Below, piece after piece: positions 23,600 to 30,917 of a DNA stretch of 43,105 nt. The DNA comes from Planctomycetales bacterium (lineage in GTDB: Bacteria; Planctomycetota; Phycisphaerae; SM23-33): assembly GCA_030612725.1 (NCBI GenBank), contig JAUWNJ010000027.1, forward strand, positions 1 to 43,105, in the 5' to 3' direction. A model generated the notes under the pieces. That model ran no database searches. It saw only the letters and a program-made list of their open reading frames with translations, and was not told where the DNA came from. A program made the translations under genes and the position numbers. Position 1 is the first letter of the stretch, and each line of letters begins with the position of its first letter.

Positions 23600-23713
23600 G
23601 GGTGGCACCTTCAACCGTAGCGAAGCGGAGGTTGTGGGTGTCGGATTGACAGTAGGGTAGAGCACCCACAAGCTCCACTTCACTTCGTTTCGCTCCGCTT
23701 GAAGGTGCCACCC
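23600..23713. repeat. Inverted-repeat element, family A copy 1 (114 nt)
   Basis: Ends GGGTGGCACCTTCAA and TTGAAGGTGCCACCC are perfect reverse complements. The interior contains AGCGAAGCGGAGGTTGTGGG and CTCCACTTCACTTCGTTTCG in parts, so the whole unit can fold into one long hairpin with GTGGGTG/CACCCAC near the centre. It lies between the nucleotidyltransferase and kinase genes. Copy 2 at 41966-42080 is nearly identical. Confidence 0.9.
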
Positions 23714-23724
23714 ATAAAAATAAC

Positions 23725-24585
23725 TTACTCCTTTTTTTCCGGTGCATCGAAGCGGACCTCGTGGTCGGCCAGTAGTCGGCGGACCGATTCGATGTCGTCC
23801 CGCCCGGTCATGTCCAGGACGCCTTCGGTGCATTTGACGGCTTGGTAGGTCAGACCCATCTGTTCAATTGTGTATTGCACGGCAGTGGGAAGTTCATACT
23901 CTTTTCGGACGGGGTTCGGCTCGATTGCGTCGCAGGCGTCGAATATCTCGGTAGTGAAGCAGAAGCAGTTCATTGAGACGTAGAGTTTTCCGTCGAGTGC
24001 GTAATCGTCGGGGTTGTCGGGCTTTTCGATGATTTTGCGGAGGCATCCGGATTGGTCGAAATCGATCACGGCGAATCGACGGATACGATCGGCTGGGATG
24101 TTACTGTTGGCGATAAGGGCTTCGCGCTCGAAGGCGACCGTTGCCGGTACCGCCGAGGTTATCAGTGCACGAATAGCCTCCGGCGTATAGAAATTATCGC
24201 AATTGACGACGATAAAAGGTTTTCCGTCAGCCCACTGCCTACCCGACGCTACGGCGTGGGCGGTTCCGAGCGGTTCGTCCTGGACGGCGAACGAAATCCG
24301 GGTGTCGGGCAGGCGTTCGCCGACGGCTTCGTAATAATTTCGCAGCATCGAAGTCCCCGGCGCGACGATAAGGCAGATATCACGGATACCGGTGTCCATC
24401 AACGCCTGGAGCGAGTAATCCAGAAACGGCCTGCCCGCCCCGACGGTAATCAATCCTTTAGCGCCCTTGGCGGCGAGGTCGGAAGTGGCGGCATCGAGTT
24501 TGACGTCGTCGGCCTGCTTCTGCATCCGCGTACCAAGCCCGCGAGCAAGGATCATCGCTTTATCGGTGGTAAGTTTCTCATTCAT
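23725..24585 (-). CDS. Sugar-1-phosphate nucleotidyltransferase
   Basis: A 286-residue NTP-transferase. The signature loop is AMILARGLGTRMQ (about residues 10-22), followed by GRPFLDYSLQALMDTGI, then FIVVNCDNFYTP with the metal-binding Asp, and FDACDAIEPNPVRKEYELPTAV. It activates a sugar-1-phosphate to an NDP-sugar; the base and sugar are not determinable. The open frame continues far upstream, but that part is only the antisense of the next gene, so the start is ATG 24585 (no clear Shine-Dalgarno sequence). With the adjacent GHMP kinase it forms a plausible two-step sugar salvage pair, separated by an element A copy. Confidence 0.86.
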   Translation of the reverse strand: MNEKLTTDKAMILARGLGTRMQKQADDVKLDAATSDLAAKGAKGLITVGAGRPFLDYSLQALMDTGIRDICLIVAPGTSMLRNYYEAVGERLPDTRISFAVQDEPLGTAHAVASGRQWADGKPFIVVNCDNFYTPEAIRALITSAVPATVAFEREALIANSNIPADRIRRFAVIDFDQSGCLRKIIEKPDNPDDYALDGKLYVSMNCFCFTTEIFDACDAIEPNPVRKEYELPTAVQYTIEQMGLTYQAVKCTEGVLDMTGRDDIESVRRLLADHEVRFDAPEKKE

Positions 24586-24657
24586 GGTCAGGGGAATGTA
24601 ACGAGGTCGCGCGGATTTTTCAAGTGCGGACGGCGTGAGTGATGGTACATTATCTCT

Positions 24658-25770
24658 GTGAAGCGTTTGCGGATATGCCAATTGATTACCGAACTTAAGC
24701 CGGCGGGGGCCGAGCGATGCGTTTATGAACTGGCGCTGCGGCTTGACCGCGAGCGGTTCGACGTGCAGGTGGCCGCTCTTCGCGGCGGGGCGGTGGCTGG
24801 GCGGCTCGAGCAGGCGGGCATCGGCGTTACCGTACTGAACGCGCGAAATAAACTCGATCTTTCCGTTCTTCCCAGGATGGCGAAACTGCTTCGGCGAGAG
24901 CGGATCGATTTGCTCCACACGCATCTTTTTCACGCCGATTTTGTGGGGCGTATCGCCGCCGGGCTGACCGGGGTGCGGAATCTGGTTCATACCGTTCACG
25001 TGGCGGAGGGACGCTTCAGGCCTTGGCAGTACGCATGGGCGCGGATTATGACGGGCCGGTGCGATCGTATTGTCTGCGTCTCGCAGGCTGTTCGGGACCA
25101 CCACGTGAGCAAATCGCATCTGCCGATGCAACGATACGAGGTTATCTACAACGGAATAGATATCGACGCATACGCGCCGAACCCGCAGCGGCGCGAGGAA
25201 CTCCGCCGGCAGTGGGGCGTCGGCAACGACGAAATCATGGTCGCTTTTGCAAGCCGGCTTGATTATCAGAAGAACCTTCCGATGCTGCTCGAAGCCTTCC
25301 GTCGCCTCCGTCGAGGCCGCAACGATATTCATCTCGTAATCGCCGGCGACGGACCTGAAACGCCGATTCTTGAAAAGTTTCTCCGTGACCAGAGCGGTTC
25401 GGTGATTTGGCTTGGGCGAACCGATGACGTTCCAGGCCTGTTGTCAGCGGCTGATATTTTCGTCCAACCAAGTCGGTGGGAAGGTTTCGGTCTGGCAGCG
25501 GCAGAAGCAATGGCAGCCAGCCTGCCGGTTATCGGAACAAGGGTTCCGGGGCTGACGGAATTAATCGAAGACGGCGAAAGCGGATTGCTGATTAATTCCG
25601 AAGACATCGACGCGCTGACGACGACGATTAATCAACTTACCGACAATCGCGACGAAAGGCTGCGGCTTGGCGCAGCGGGACAGAAACGAATAAGGGAACG
25701 TTTTTCCATCGAAGCGAACATAACAGCGTACGAGCGACTTTACGAAAACGTTTGTCGCGGGGAGCAGTAA
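24658..25770 (+). CDS. GT4-type glycosyltransferase
   Basis: A 370-residue GT-B enzyme with GTG start. The N-terminal domain begins RLRICQLITELKPAGAERCVYELALRL. The donor domain shows VAFASRLDYQKNLPMLLEAF, LVIAGDGPE and the E-x7-E motif in SRWEGFGLAAAEAMA, followed by PVIGTRVPGLTELI. Substrates are unknown; a role in exopolysaccharide or glycolipid assembly is suggested by neighbouring sugar-nucleotide genes. No clear Shine-Dalgarno sequence is seen before the GTG. The stop codon overlaps a perfect 30-nt palindrome. Confidence 0.87.
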   Translation: MKRLRICQLITELKPAGAERCVYELALRLDRERFDVQVAALRGGAVAGRLEQAGIGVTVLNARNKLDLSVLPRMAKLLRRERIDLLHTHLFHADFVGRIAAGLTGVRNLVHTVHVAEGRFRPWQYAWARIMTGRCDRIVCVSQAVRDHHVSKSHLPMQRYEVIYNGIDIDAYAPNPQRREELRRQWGVGNDEIMVAFASRLDYQKNLPMLLEAFRRLRRGRNDIHLVIAGDGPETPILEKFLRDQSGSVIWLGRTDDVPGLLSAADIFVQPSRWEGFGLAAAEAMAASLPVIGTRVPGLTELIEDGESGLLINSEDIDALTTTINQLTDNRDERLRLGAAGQKRIRERFSIEANITAYERLYENVCRGEQ

Positions 25771-25798
25771 AGCCGACGGATAGCTATCCGTCGGCTTT
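25769..25798 (+). terminator. Perfect 30-nt palindrome overlapping the glycosyltransferase stop codon
   Basis: AAAGCCGACGGATAG is followed directly by its exact reverse complement CTATCCGTCGGCTTT. The stop codon TAA shares its last two bases with the palindrome. The A/T ends make it usable as a terminator on both strands. A closely related hairpin is at 18873-18896. The following 180 bases to 25980 show no convincing gene. Confidence 0.75.
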
Positions 25799-25981
25799 GT
25801 CAAACGACGCTTTTTTCTCCCAGAGGCATTTTGCCGGAAGCCCACAAAAATCAAAATCAGGAAAAGCAAAAAAATATTTCGCCACAACATATTGTGTACC
25901 AAGTCTTCGAGAGCCATAATCTGTTGCGTATGGTCGGTTTTCGTTAGGTATTGTAAAACAAGGGGCAAGAAATTTTTTTCC

Positions 25982-26010
25982 TTGACGCTTCCCTATTAGT
26001 GGTGTAATTT
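25982..26010 (+). promoter_or_regulatory. Sigma70-type promoter of the dcw cluster (upstream of mraZ)
   Basis: TTGACG at 25982-25987, a 17-nt spacer, then TAATTT at 26005-26010. Start expected near 26017, about 32 nt before mraZ. Two TCCCT/TCCCA pentamers spaced by 5 nt (26010-26014, 26020-26024) read TGGGA-N5-AGGGA on the other strand, similar to the MraZ box of Enterobacteria. Confidence 0.55.
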
Positions 26011-26048
26011 CCCTGCCAATCCCATCAAAGGGCGAAAGGGGCCACGCA

Positions 26049-26522
26049 ATGGCGTTGTTTGTTGGCGAGTTCGATCAGACGATTGATGCTGTCAAGCACA
26101 GACTCGCTATTCCCACGGCATTGCGTGAGCAGATCGTCCCGGACGAGGACGGAAATGAGTTTTACCTGATCCTTGGTCCTGACAGGCATTTGTGGCTTTA
26201 CCCGGACAAGTATTATCGTGAGTTGCTGGCGACTCTCGAGCGTAGTCCGATCCCGAGCCGGAAGAACCAGAAGGGCGATTTGCTGTTTGCTTTTGCGAGG
26301 GTTCTCAAGCCCGACGCGCAGGGCAGGGTGGTGTTGCCTGAGAAGGCGATGCAGCGTGCGACTGTTTCGGATCGCATAACGCTTATCGGAAAGGGCGACC
26401 ACATTGAACTCTGGCCTACGGACGAGTGGGAGCGTTACGTCGAAGACGCCCTCGATAGGTACAGCGAGGATGTTCTTGATGCCGGCGACGGGCTTTCATC
26501 GTCGGGTGTTATTGACAAGTAA
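26049..26522 (+). CDS. mraZ: Transcriptional regulator MraZ
   Basis: A 157-residue protein with two SpoVT/AbrB-like DNA-binding repeats: the first around DAVKHRLAIPTALRE (residues 13-27), the second around DAQGRVVLPEKAMQ (about 89-102). MraZ binds its own promoter and represses the division cluster in characterised bacteria. It is the first gene of the dcw cluster, directly behind a good promoter, with AAGGGG before the ATG. It has a C-terminal acidic tail (about 15 residues) that is not part of the fold. Confidence 0.95.
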   Translation: MALFVGEFDQTIDAVKHRLAIPTALREQIVPDEDGNEFYLILGPDRHLWLYPDKYYRELLATLERSPIPSRKNQKGDLLFAFARVLKPDAQGRVVLPEKAMQRATVSDRITLIGKGDHIELWPTDEWERYVEDALDRYSEDVLDAGDGLSSSGVIDK

Positions 26523-26645
26523 AGAGTTTGGAACGTCGGCGCGACAAGGATGGTTTTGAGGCGTCGGCGAATAGAAGAGACTCCTGAATATTTTTGGGAG
26601 TTTTCGAGGCCGCCGGGGCTACCCGGATAAGGAAAGGATTTCAGC

Positions 26646-26888
26646 ATGCTTGTTTCCCAGCGACAGGTGAGTGGTTCGTGTATGGAACATGGATGTTTTA
26701 GCGCGACACTTACGGAACTTCAGCGTAGCGGCGCCGCACCATCGAATTATAAGGATGGGCTTCGGCAGCGACTGTTGGTTCTCGCGGAGCGACTGACGCA
26801 GGTTCAATCGATGGGTGGCGAGTATGCCCGGGTAGCGTTTTCTGAGCACGCCGAAGCCATTTTGGCTGAGGACGCCGTGGCAGTCTGA
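26646..26888 (+). CDS. Small conserved-position dcw ORF, unknown function (80 aa)
   Basis: An 80-residue ORF between mraZ and rsmH with a clear Shine-Dalgarno sequence (AAGGAAAGGA) before ATG 26646 and a stop 12 nt ahead of rsmH. No family recognised. Predicted mostly helical (RQRLLVLAERLTQVQSMGGEYARVAFSEHAEAILAED split in parts) and without signal or membrane segment, so a soluble cytoplasmic protein. Presumably translated with its neighbours. Confidence 0.65.
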   Translation: MLVSQRQVSGSCMEHGCFSATLTELQRSGAAPSNYKDGLRQRLLVLAERLTQVQSMGGEYARVAFSEHAEAILAEDAVAV

Positions 26889-26900
26889 CAGGCCGGCGTC

Positions 26901-27797
26901 ATGGATGATGCCGGTCATCTTTCTGTTTTGCTCGACGAGGCGCTGAAATTACTGGCGCCGAAGGGCAAGCAAGTCATTATTGATTGTACGGTTGGGCTTG
27001 GCGGTCATGCCGAGGCGATGCTGGAATCGTCCGGCGACGAGACTCACCTGATAGGCATTGATCTGGACGAGTCCAATCTTTTGAAAACCAAAGAGCGTTT
27101 AGTGCGTTTCGGCCGGCGGGTCAGGTTGTTCCAGGCAAATTTCGCCGATCTGGAAGACGTGATGGAAGCCGCGGACGTCGCATCTGCCGATGTCATCCTG
27201 GCGGACCTGGGAATGTCATCGACACAAGTGGATGATCCGTCGCGTGGTTTCAGTTTCCAGACTGACGGGCCTCTGGACATGCGTTTCGGTACCGAAGGGC
27301 AAACTGCTGCGGAACTGGTCAACACGCTCGGCGAGGTCGAACTGGCGGACATTATTTACCGTTACGGTCAGGAACGCCACAGCCGACGGATTGCCCGCGC
27401 TATCGTCCGAGCCAGGAATCGCGAGCGTATCGAGCGGACCGGCGAGTTGGCTAGGATAGTCGCCGGCGCGATACCGCGAAAGTCCGGCGTCAGGCACAAG
27501 ATTCATCCGGCTACGCGGACGTTTCAGGCATTGCGAATTGCCGTCAACGGCGAGTTGCAAAACCTCGAACGCCTGTTGGAGAAGATTCCGGGCCTGATGA
27601 GCGTCGGCGGACGAGCGGCGATAATCAGTTTCCATTCGTTGGAAGACCGACTCGTCAAGCAGGCATTTGCCGCAGCGGCTGAGACAGGAGCGTACAGATT
27701 GCTGAATAGAAAACCAATAACCGGTGGTGCGGTTGAAATATACAGGAACCCGCGAAGCAGGTCGGCGAAGCTTCGTGCGGTCGAAAGGATTCGGTAG
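26901..27797 (+). CDS. rsmH: 16S rRNA m4C1402 methyltransferase
   Basis: A 298-residue RsmH (MraW) protein that N4-methylates C1402 of 16S rRNA with S-adenosylmethionine. Motifs: HLSVLLDEALKLL at the N-terminus, SAM-binding DCTVGLGGHAEAML, then ILADLGMSSTQVDDPSRGFSF and the C-terminal IISFHSLEDRLVKQAF. It follows the 80-aa ORF after 12 nt and is the second conserved dcw gene. Confidence 0.96.
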   Translation: MDDAGHLSVLLDEALKLLAPKGKQVIIDCTVGLGGHAEAMLESSGDETHLIGIDLDESNLLKTKERLVRFGRRVRLFQANFADLEDVMEAADVASADVILADLGMSSTQVDDPSRGFSFQTDGPLDMRFGTEGQTAAELVNTLGEVELADIIYRYGQERHSRRIARAIVRARNRERIERTGELARIVAGAIPRKSGVRHKIHPATRTFQALRIAVNGELQNLERLLEKIPGLMSVGGRAAIISFHSLEDRLVKQAFAAAAETGAYRLLNRKPITGGAVEIYRNPRSRSAKLRAVERIR

Positions 27798-27839
27798 CCG
27801 AAAAGCCCCCTCTGGCCGGGGCATGGATGGAGCCTGTAA

Positions 27840-28562
27840 ATGACACACGAAACACGTATCGCACTTCTGGTTGGTTTGGTATTTATTGTTCTTTTCGGTT
27901 TGGTTCTTGGGCAGCGGAGTATAAGTTTCTCGAAATCGTACCAGTCCCCTCAAGCCGTTGCACCCGACGCACCAAAGGTTTCAGAGCCTGGGCCTGAGAT
28001 GGTTTCGGCGGTGCTTTGCAGCCGGGATAATACGCCCTCAAAACCGTCACCTAAGGAACCTGCTGCACCCGCTGCGTCCTCTGATAACCCTGTCGCCCCG
28101 GTCGTCAAGGTCGTAACACCTGTTCGGACGCGAACTTACCGGGTCTGTTCCGGCGATACGTTGATCGGGATTGCCCGGAAGGTCTATGGCCGGCGGTTTG
28201 AGAATGAGCATCTTCGGATATATCGCGCCAATCGCGACAAGTTGTCCGATCCGGCGGCATTGTCGGTGGGGCAGGTGCTGGTGATTCCGCCGCTTCCCGG
28301 CAGGCTGGCTGGGAATCGGCAGGTTGCCCTGAAAAAACCGCAGAAGCATTACACCGAAATGACGATGAGCGTCTTTGGCAAGCGTTTCGGTAATGATCGG
28401 ACATACATTGTGCGTTCCGGCGACTGCCTGACCGGTATCGCTCGCAGAACGATGGGCGACGCGAGCAAATCGGCAGTGCGAAAACTGCTCAATGCCAATC
28501 GGGACAGACTCGCCAACCCAAACAGGTTGTCAGTGGGCATGAAGTTGAAAATCCCAGGATAG
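27840..28562 (+). CDS. Membrane-anchored double-LysM protein in the dcw cluster
   Basis: A 240-residue protein. One N-terminal membrane helix (about residues 7-25) is followed by a Pro/Ala/Ser-rich linker and two LysM domains: YRVCSGDTLIGIARKVYGRR (about 100-150) and YIVRSGDCLTGIARRTMGDA (about 190-240), each ending in VGQVLVIP or VGMKLKIPG. LysM domains bind N-acetylglucosamine-containing glycans such as peptidoglycan, so this protein likely links the inner membrane to the wall at or near the division site. GGAG lies 7 nt before ATG. It occupies the slot between rsmH and ftsL and is not part of the standard dcw set. Confidence 0.85.
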   Translation: MTHETRIALLVGLVFIVLFGLVLGQRSISFSKSYQSPQAVAPDAPKVSEPGPEMVSAVLCSRDNTPSKPSPKEPAAPAASSDNPVAPVVKVVTPVRTRTYRVCSGDTLIGIARKVYGRRFENEHLRIYRANRDKLSDPAALSVGQVLVIPPLPGRLAGNRQVALKKPQKHYTEMTMSVFGKRFGNDRTYIVRSGDCLTGIARRTMGDASKSAVRKLLNANRDRLANPNRLSVGMKLKIPG

Positions 28563-28583
28563 AAAAATTTGATATAGGTGTAT

Positions 28584-28659
28584 GGGCGCCATGCCTTCAC
28601 ACGAAGCGGGTAGGCATATTCACCCCCTTCGCTGCGCTTCGGGTGAGAACATGGCACCC
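28584..28659. repeat. Inverted-repeat element, family B copy 2 (76 nt)
   Basis: It starts GGGCGCCATGCCTTCAC and ends GAACATGGCACCC; end pairing has one mismatch. It shares ATGCCTTCAC, GCGGGTAGGCAT and GAGAACATGGCACCC with copy 1 at 13018-13103. It lies between the LysM gene and the ftsL-like gene. Confidence 0.85.
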
Positions 28660-28720
28660 TTCATTATTGCCCGGACAGCGTACCAGGGTACTCATCCGGT
28701 GTCTTTTGCAGGAAGTAATT

Positions 28721-28987
28721 ATGCGATTTGCGTGGATCATTCTGGCTTTTGCGGTAATAGCGGCGGGGATGGTGCATCTGCGTTTGGAGCGGGCGTCCGT
28801 TCAGGCAGATACTTTCCGACTTTCCGCCCGTCGCCACGAGGTTCGGCGAGAATTATGGAATCAGCAGATTCGCCTGGGCGAACTGACATCTCCCAGAGAG
28901 GTGAATAAGCGTGGGTATCAGTTGGCGTTGGAACTGCTTCCTCCGGGCGAATCGTTCAGGGGTAATCAGATCGTCCAGAAAGACTGA
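28721..28987 (+). CDS. FtsL-like division protein
   Basis: An 88-residue bitopic protein: short N-terminus, one membrane helix (about residues 3-19, FAWIILAFAVIAAGMVH), then a charged, heptad-like segment (RRELWNQQIRLGELTSPREVNKRG) that fits a coiled coil. Size and position just before ftsI are those of FtsL, which bridges early and late divisome proteins. Sequence similarity within this family is usually too low to prove it. GGAAG precedes ATG 28721, and ftsI starts 3 nt after the stop. Confidence 0.65.
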   Translation: MRFAWIILAFAVIAAGMVHLRLERASVQADTFRLSARRHEVRRELWNQQIRLGELTSPREVNKRGYQLALELLPPGESFRGNQIVQKD

Positions 28988-28990
28988 AGA

Positions 28991-30721
28991 ATGAGAAAAT
29001 GGCGATTTTATTTTCTTTTTGCCGTACCGGCCATCGCGCTGTTGGTACTGGGCGGGCGGGTCGTTCATTTACAGGTATGCCGTGGCGGACAGTTATCCGA
29101 ACTTGCCCGGCGCCAGCAGCGGCGGGTAATTATCCTTCCAGCGAGGCATGGAAATATCTTTGCCCGGACACGCACCGGACACACACTGTTGGCCGGTTCC
29201 AGACGGGCTTCCAGCGTCTATGCCGATCCCGTCCTGTTGGGTTCCGAGCGGTTTGCCGCAACTGCCGCAAAGCTCGCAGCCGTGCTCGGCTGCACCGACG
29301 GTGAATTGTACGACAAACTTTTCCGGCGGCGCGATAAGCGATTCGTGTACATGGTTCGGGACGTAACCGATTCGCAGGCTGAAGCGGTACGGAACCTGAA
29401 GATTCGCGCGATAGGGGTTATGGGCGAATGGCGCCGAAATTACCCCGGTGGTTCACTTGCCGGTCAGGTATTGGGTTTTCGTCTGATTGACGGCCGGCCC
29501 GGTGGCGGAATCGAACTTCAGGCCGATAAATGGTTATCGTCGCGTGACGGCCGAAAAGTAGTCAGATGCGACGCTTCCCGGCGGGGGAGTTACGCCGACG
29601 TTGAGGAATACGACCCCCCGCAGGATGGAAAAAACGTCGTATTGACGTTGGATGTGTCCATTCAGGGTTTTCTCGAAGATGCGCTCAGCGAAACGGCGGG
29701 TCGTTACGGCGCTGAAGCGGCGATGGGCGTGGTGATGGACCCGAATACCGGCGCGATCCTGGCGATAGCGTCGCTTCCTTCCTTTGACCCGAACAGGTAC
29801 AGTATTACCCCACCCGAACATCGTCGATGCAGGGCGATTACCGACCCTTACGAGCCGGGAAGCGTATTCAAACCCTTCATCGTCGCCGGTGCGGTGCAGA
29901 TGGGAAAAGTTACGCTCGATACGACGTTCTACTGCCATAACGGACTGTACAGAGCGCATCGCGGCGGGACGATTCGGGACTTCCCAGGCTGTCGGTTCGG
30001 ACGGATTCCGCTATCGGAAATTGTGATTAAATCCAGCAATATCGGAATGTCCAAACTCGGCGAGCATCTTGGAAACGAATCGCTCTGCCGGATCGCGTCG
30101 GCATTCGGGTTCGGAGTCCGAAGCGGTATCGACTTGTCCGGCGAGTGCCCGGGCAGACTTGTTAATCCACGCCGATGGACCGGATACGCCACGCGCCGTA
30201 TGCCGTTCGGTCAAGGACCGATTATGGTTACAACCGTTCAGTTGGCCAATGCGTTCAGCGCAATCGCCAACGGCGGCGAGTTGCTTCGTCCGCGGCTAAT
30301 CGAGCGTGTAACCGACGTGAACGGAAAGGTTCTGTTTGAGAATCGTCGCCGGCGTATTCGGCAGGTGCTCAGTGCCGAAGTATCGCGCCGGTTCATCGAC
30401 GAGGTATTGGTCAACGTCGTCGAACGCGGCACGGGCAAGAGATGCCGCATGGATCGATGGAGCGTATTCGGGAAGACGGGAACCGCCCAGATCGGCGGAC
30501 CTGACGGGTATGAGGAGCATGCTTACACCGCTACTTTCATGGCCGGTGCTCCGGCATCCAAACCGGCGGTCGTATGCGTGATTTCCATATACAAGCCTGA
30601 ATACGGCAGGGGATACACCGGCGGTAAAGTAGCCGCCCCGTGCGTTCGCCGGGTACTGCAAAAAACGCTGCCTTACCTGGACATTCCACCTGATAAAAAT
30701 TTGGTAGTCAGTAGTCGGTAG
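28991..30721 (+). CDS. ftsI: Division transpeptidase, penicillin-binding protein (FtsI/PBP3-like)
   Basis: A 576-residue class B penicillin-binding protein that crosslinks septal peptidoglycan. One N-terminal membrane helix (about 6-22), then a PBP dimerisation domain, then the transpeptidase with active-site S291 in EPGSVFKPF (SxxK), SSN at about 348-350 and KTGTAQ near 495. It starts 3 nt after the ftsL-like stop. The last residues (LVVSSR) are coded by a GTAGTCAGTAGTCGGTAG short repeat, so the true C-terminus may have ended earlier in ancestors. Confidence 0.94.
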   Translation: MRKWRFYFLFAVPAIALLVLGGRVVHLQVCRGGQLSELARRQQRRVIILPARHGNIFARTRTGHTLLAGSRRASSVYADPVLLGSERFAATAAKLAAVLGCTDGELYDKLFRRRDKRFVYMVRDVTDSQAEAVRNLKIRAIGVMGEWRRNYPGGSLAGQVLGFRLIDGRPGGGIELQADKWLSSRDGRKVVRCDASRRGSYADVEEYDPPQDGKNVVLTLDVSIQGFLEDALSETAGRYGAEAAMGVVMDPNTGAILAIASLPSFDPNRYSITPPEHRRCRAITDPYEPGSVFKPFIVAGAVQMGKVTLDTTFYCHNGLYRAHRGGTIRDFPGCRFGRIPLSEIVIKSSNIGMSKLGEHLGNESLCRIASAFGFGVRSGIDLSGECPGRLVNPRRWTGYATRRMPFGQGPIMVTTVQLANAFSAIANGGELLRPRLIERVTDVNGKVLFENRRRRIRQVLSAEVSRRFIDEVLVNVVERGTGKRCRMDRWSVFGKTGTAQIGGPDGYEEHAYTATFMAGAPASKPAVVCVISIYKPEYGRGYTGGKVAAPCVRRVLQKTLPYLDIPPDKNLVVSSR

Positions 30722-30726
30722 TTAAA

Positions 30727-30898
30727 CCGCAAAATCCGAAATCCGAATATCGAAATCCGAAACAAATTCAAAATCCTAATTTTCTAATGTTCAAAACACA
30801 GATGACCAAAAACAAACGTATGTTTTTTTGTTTCGGATTTTTGTCATTTGTATTTCGATATTGTTTCGTATTTCGAAATTCGGATTTCGGATTTTGTA
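30727..30898. repeat. Long imperfect palindrome of AATCCGAA/TTCGGATT units
   Basis: The left arm holds AAATCCGAAATCCGAATATC plus further AAATCCGAAAC, and the right arm GGATTTTTGTC, TTTCGATATTG, TTTCGAAATTCGGATTTCGG and ATTTT; read backwards they complement each other over roughly 55 nt per arm, with a loop of about 50 nt. No credible gene is present, although an out-of-frame AUG reads into murE. Confidence 0.75.
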
Positions 30899-30917
30899 TT
30901 GTTACAATGAGGTTACT

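Noticed and set aside
24586-25332. N-terminal extension of the nucleotidyltransferase frame
   Set aside because: It is antisense to a well-supported GT4 glycosyltransferase and lacks family similarity. The protein starts at ATG 24585.
25561-25968. Minus-strand ORF with a hydrophobic segment (NIFLLFLILIFVGF) downstream of the GT4 gene
   Set aside because: Most of it is antisense to the glycosyltransferase and the 30-nt palindrome. The hydrophobic stretch comes from an AT-rich tract, with no Shine-Dalgarno sequence.
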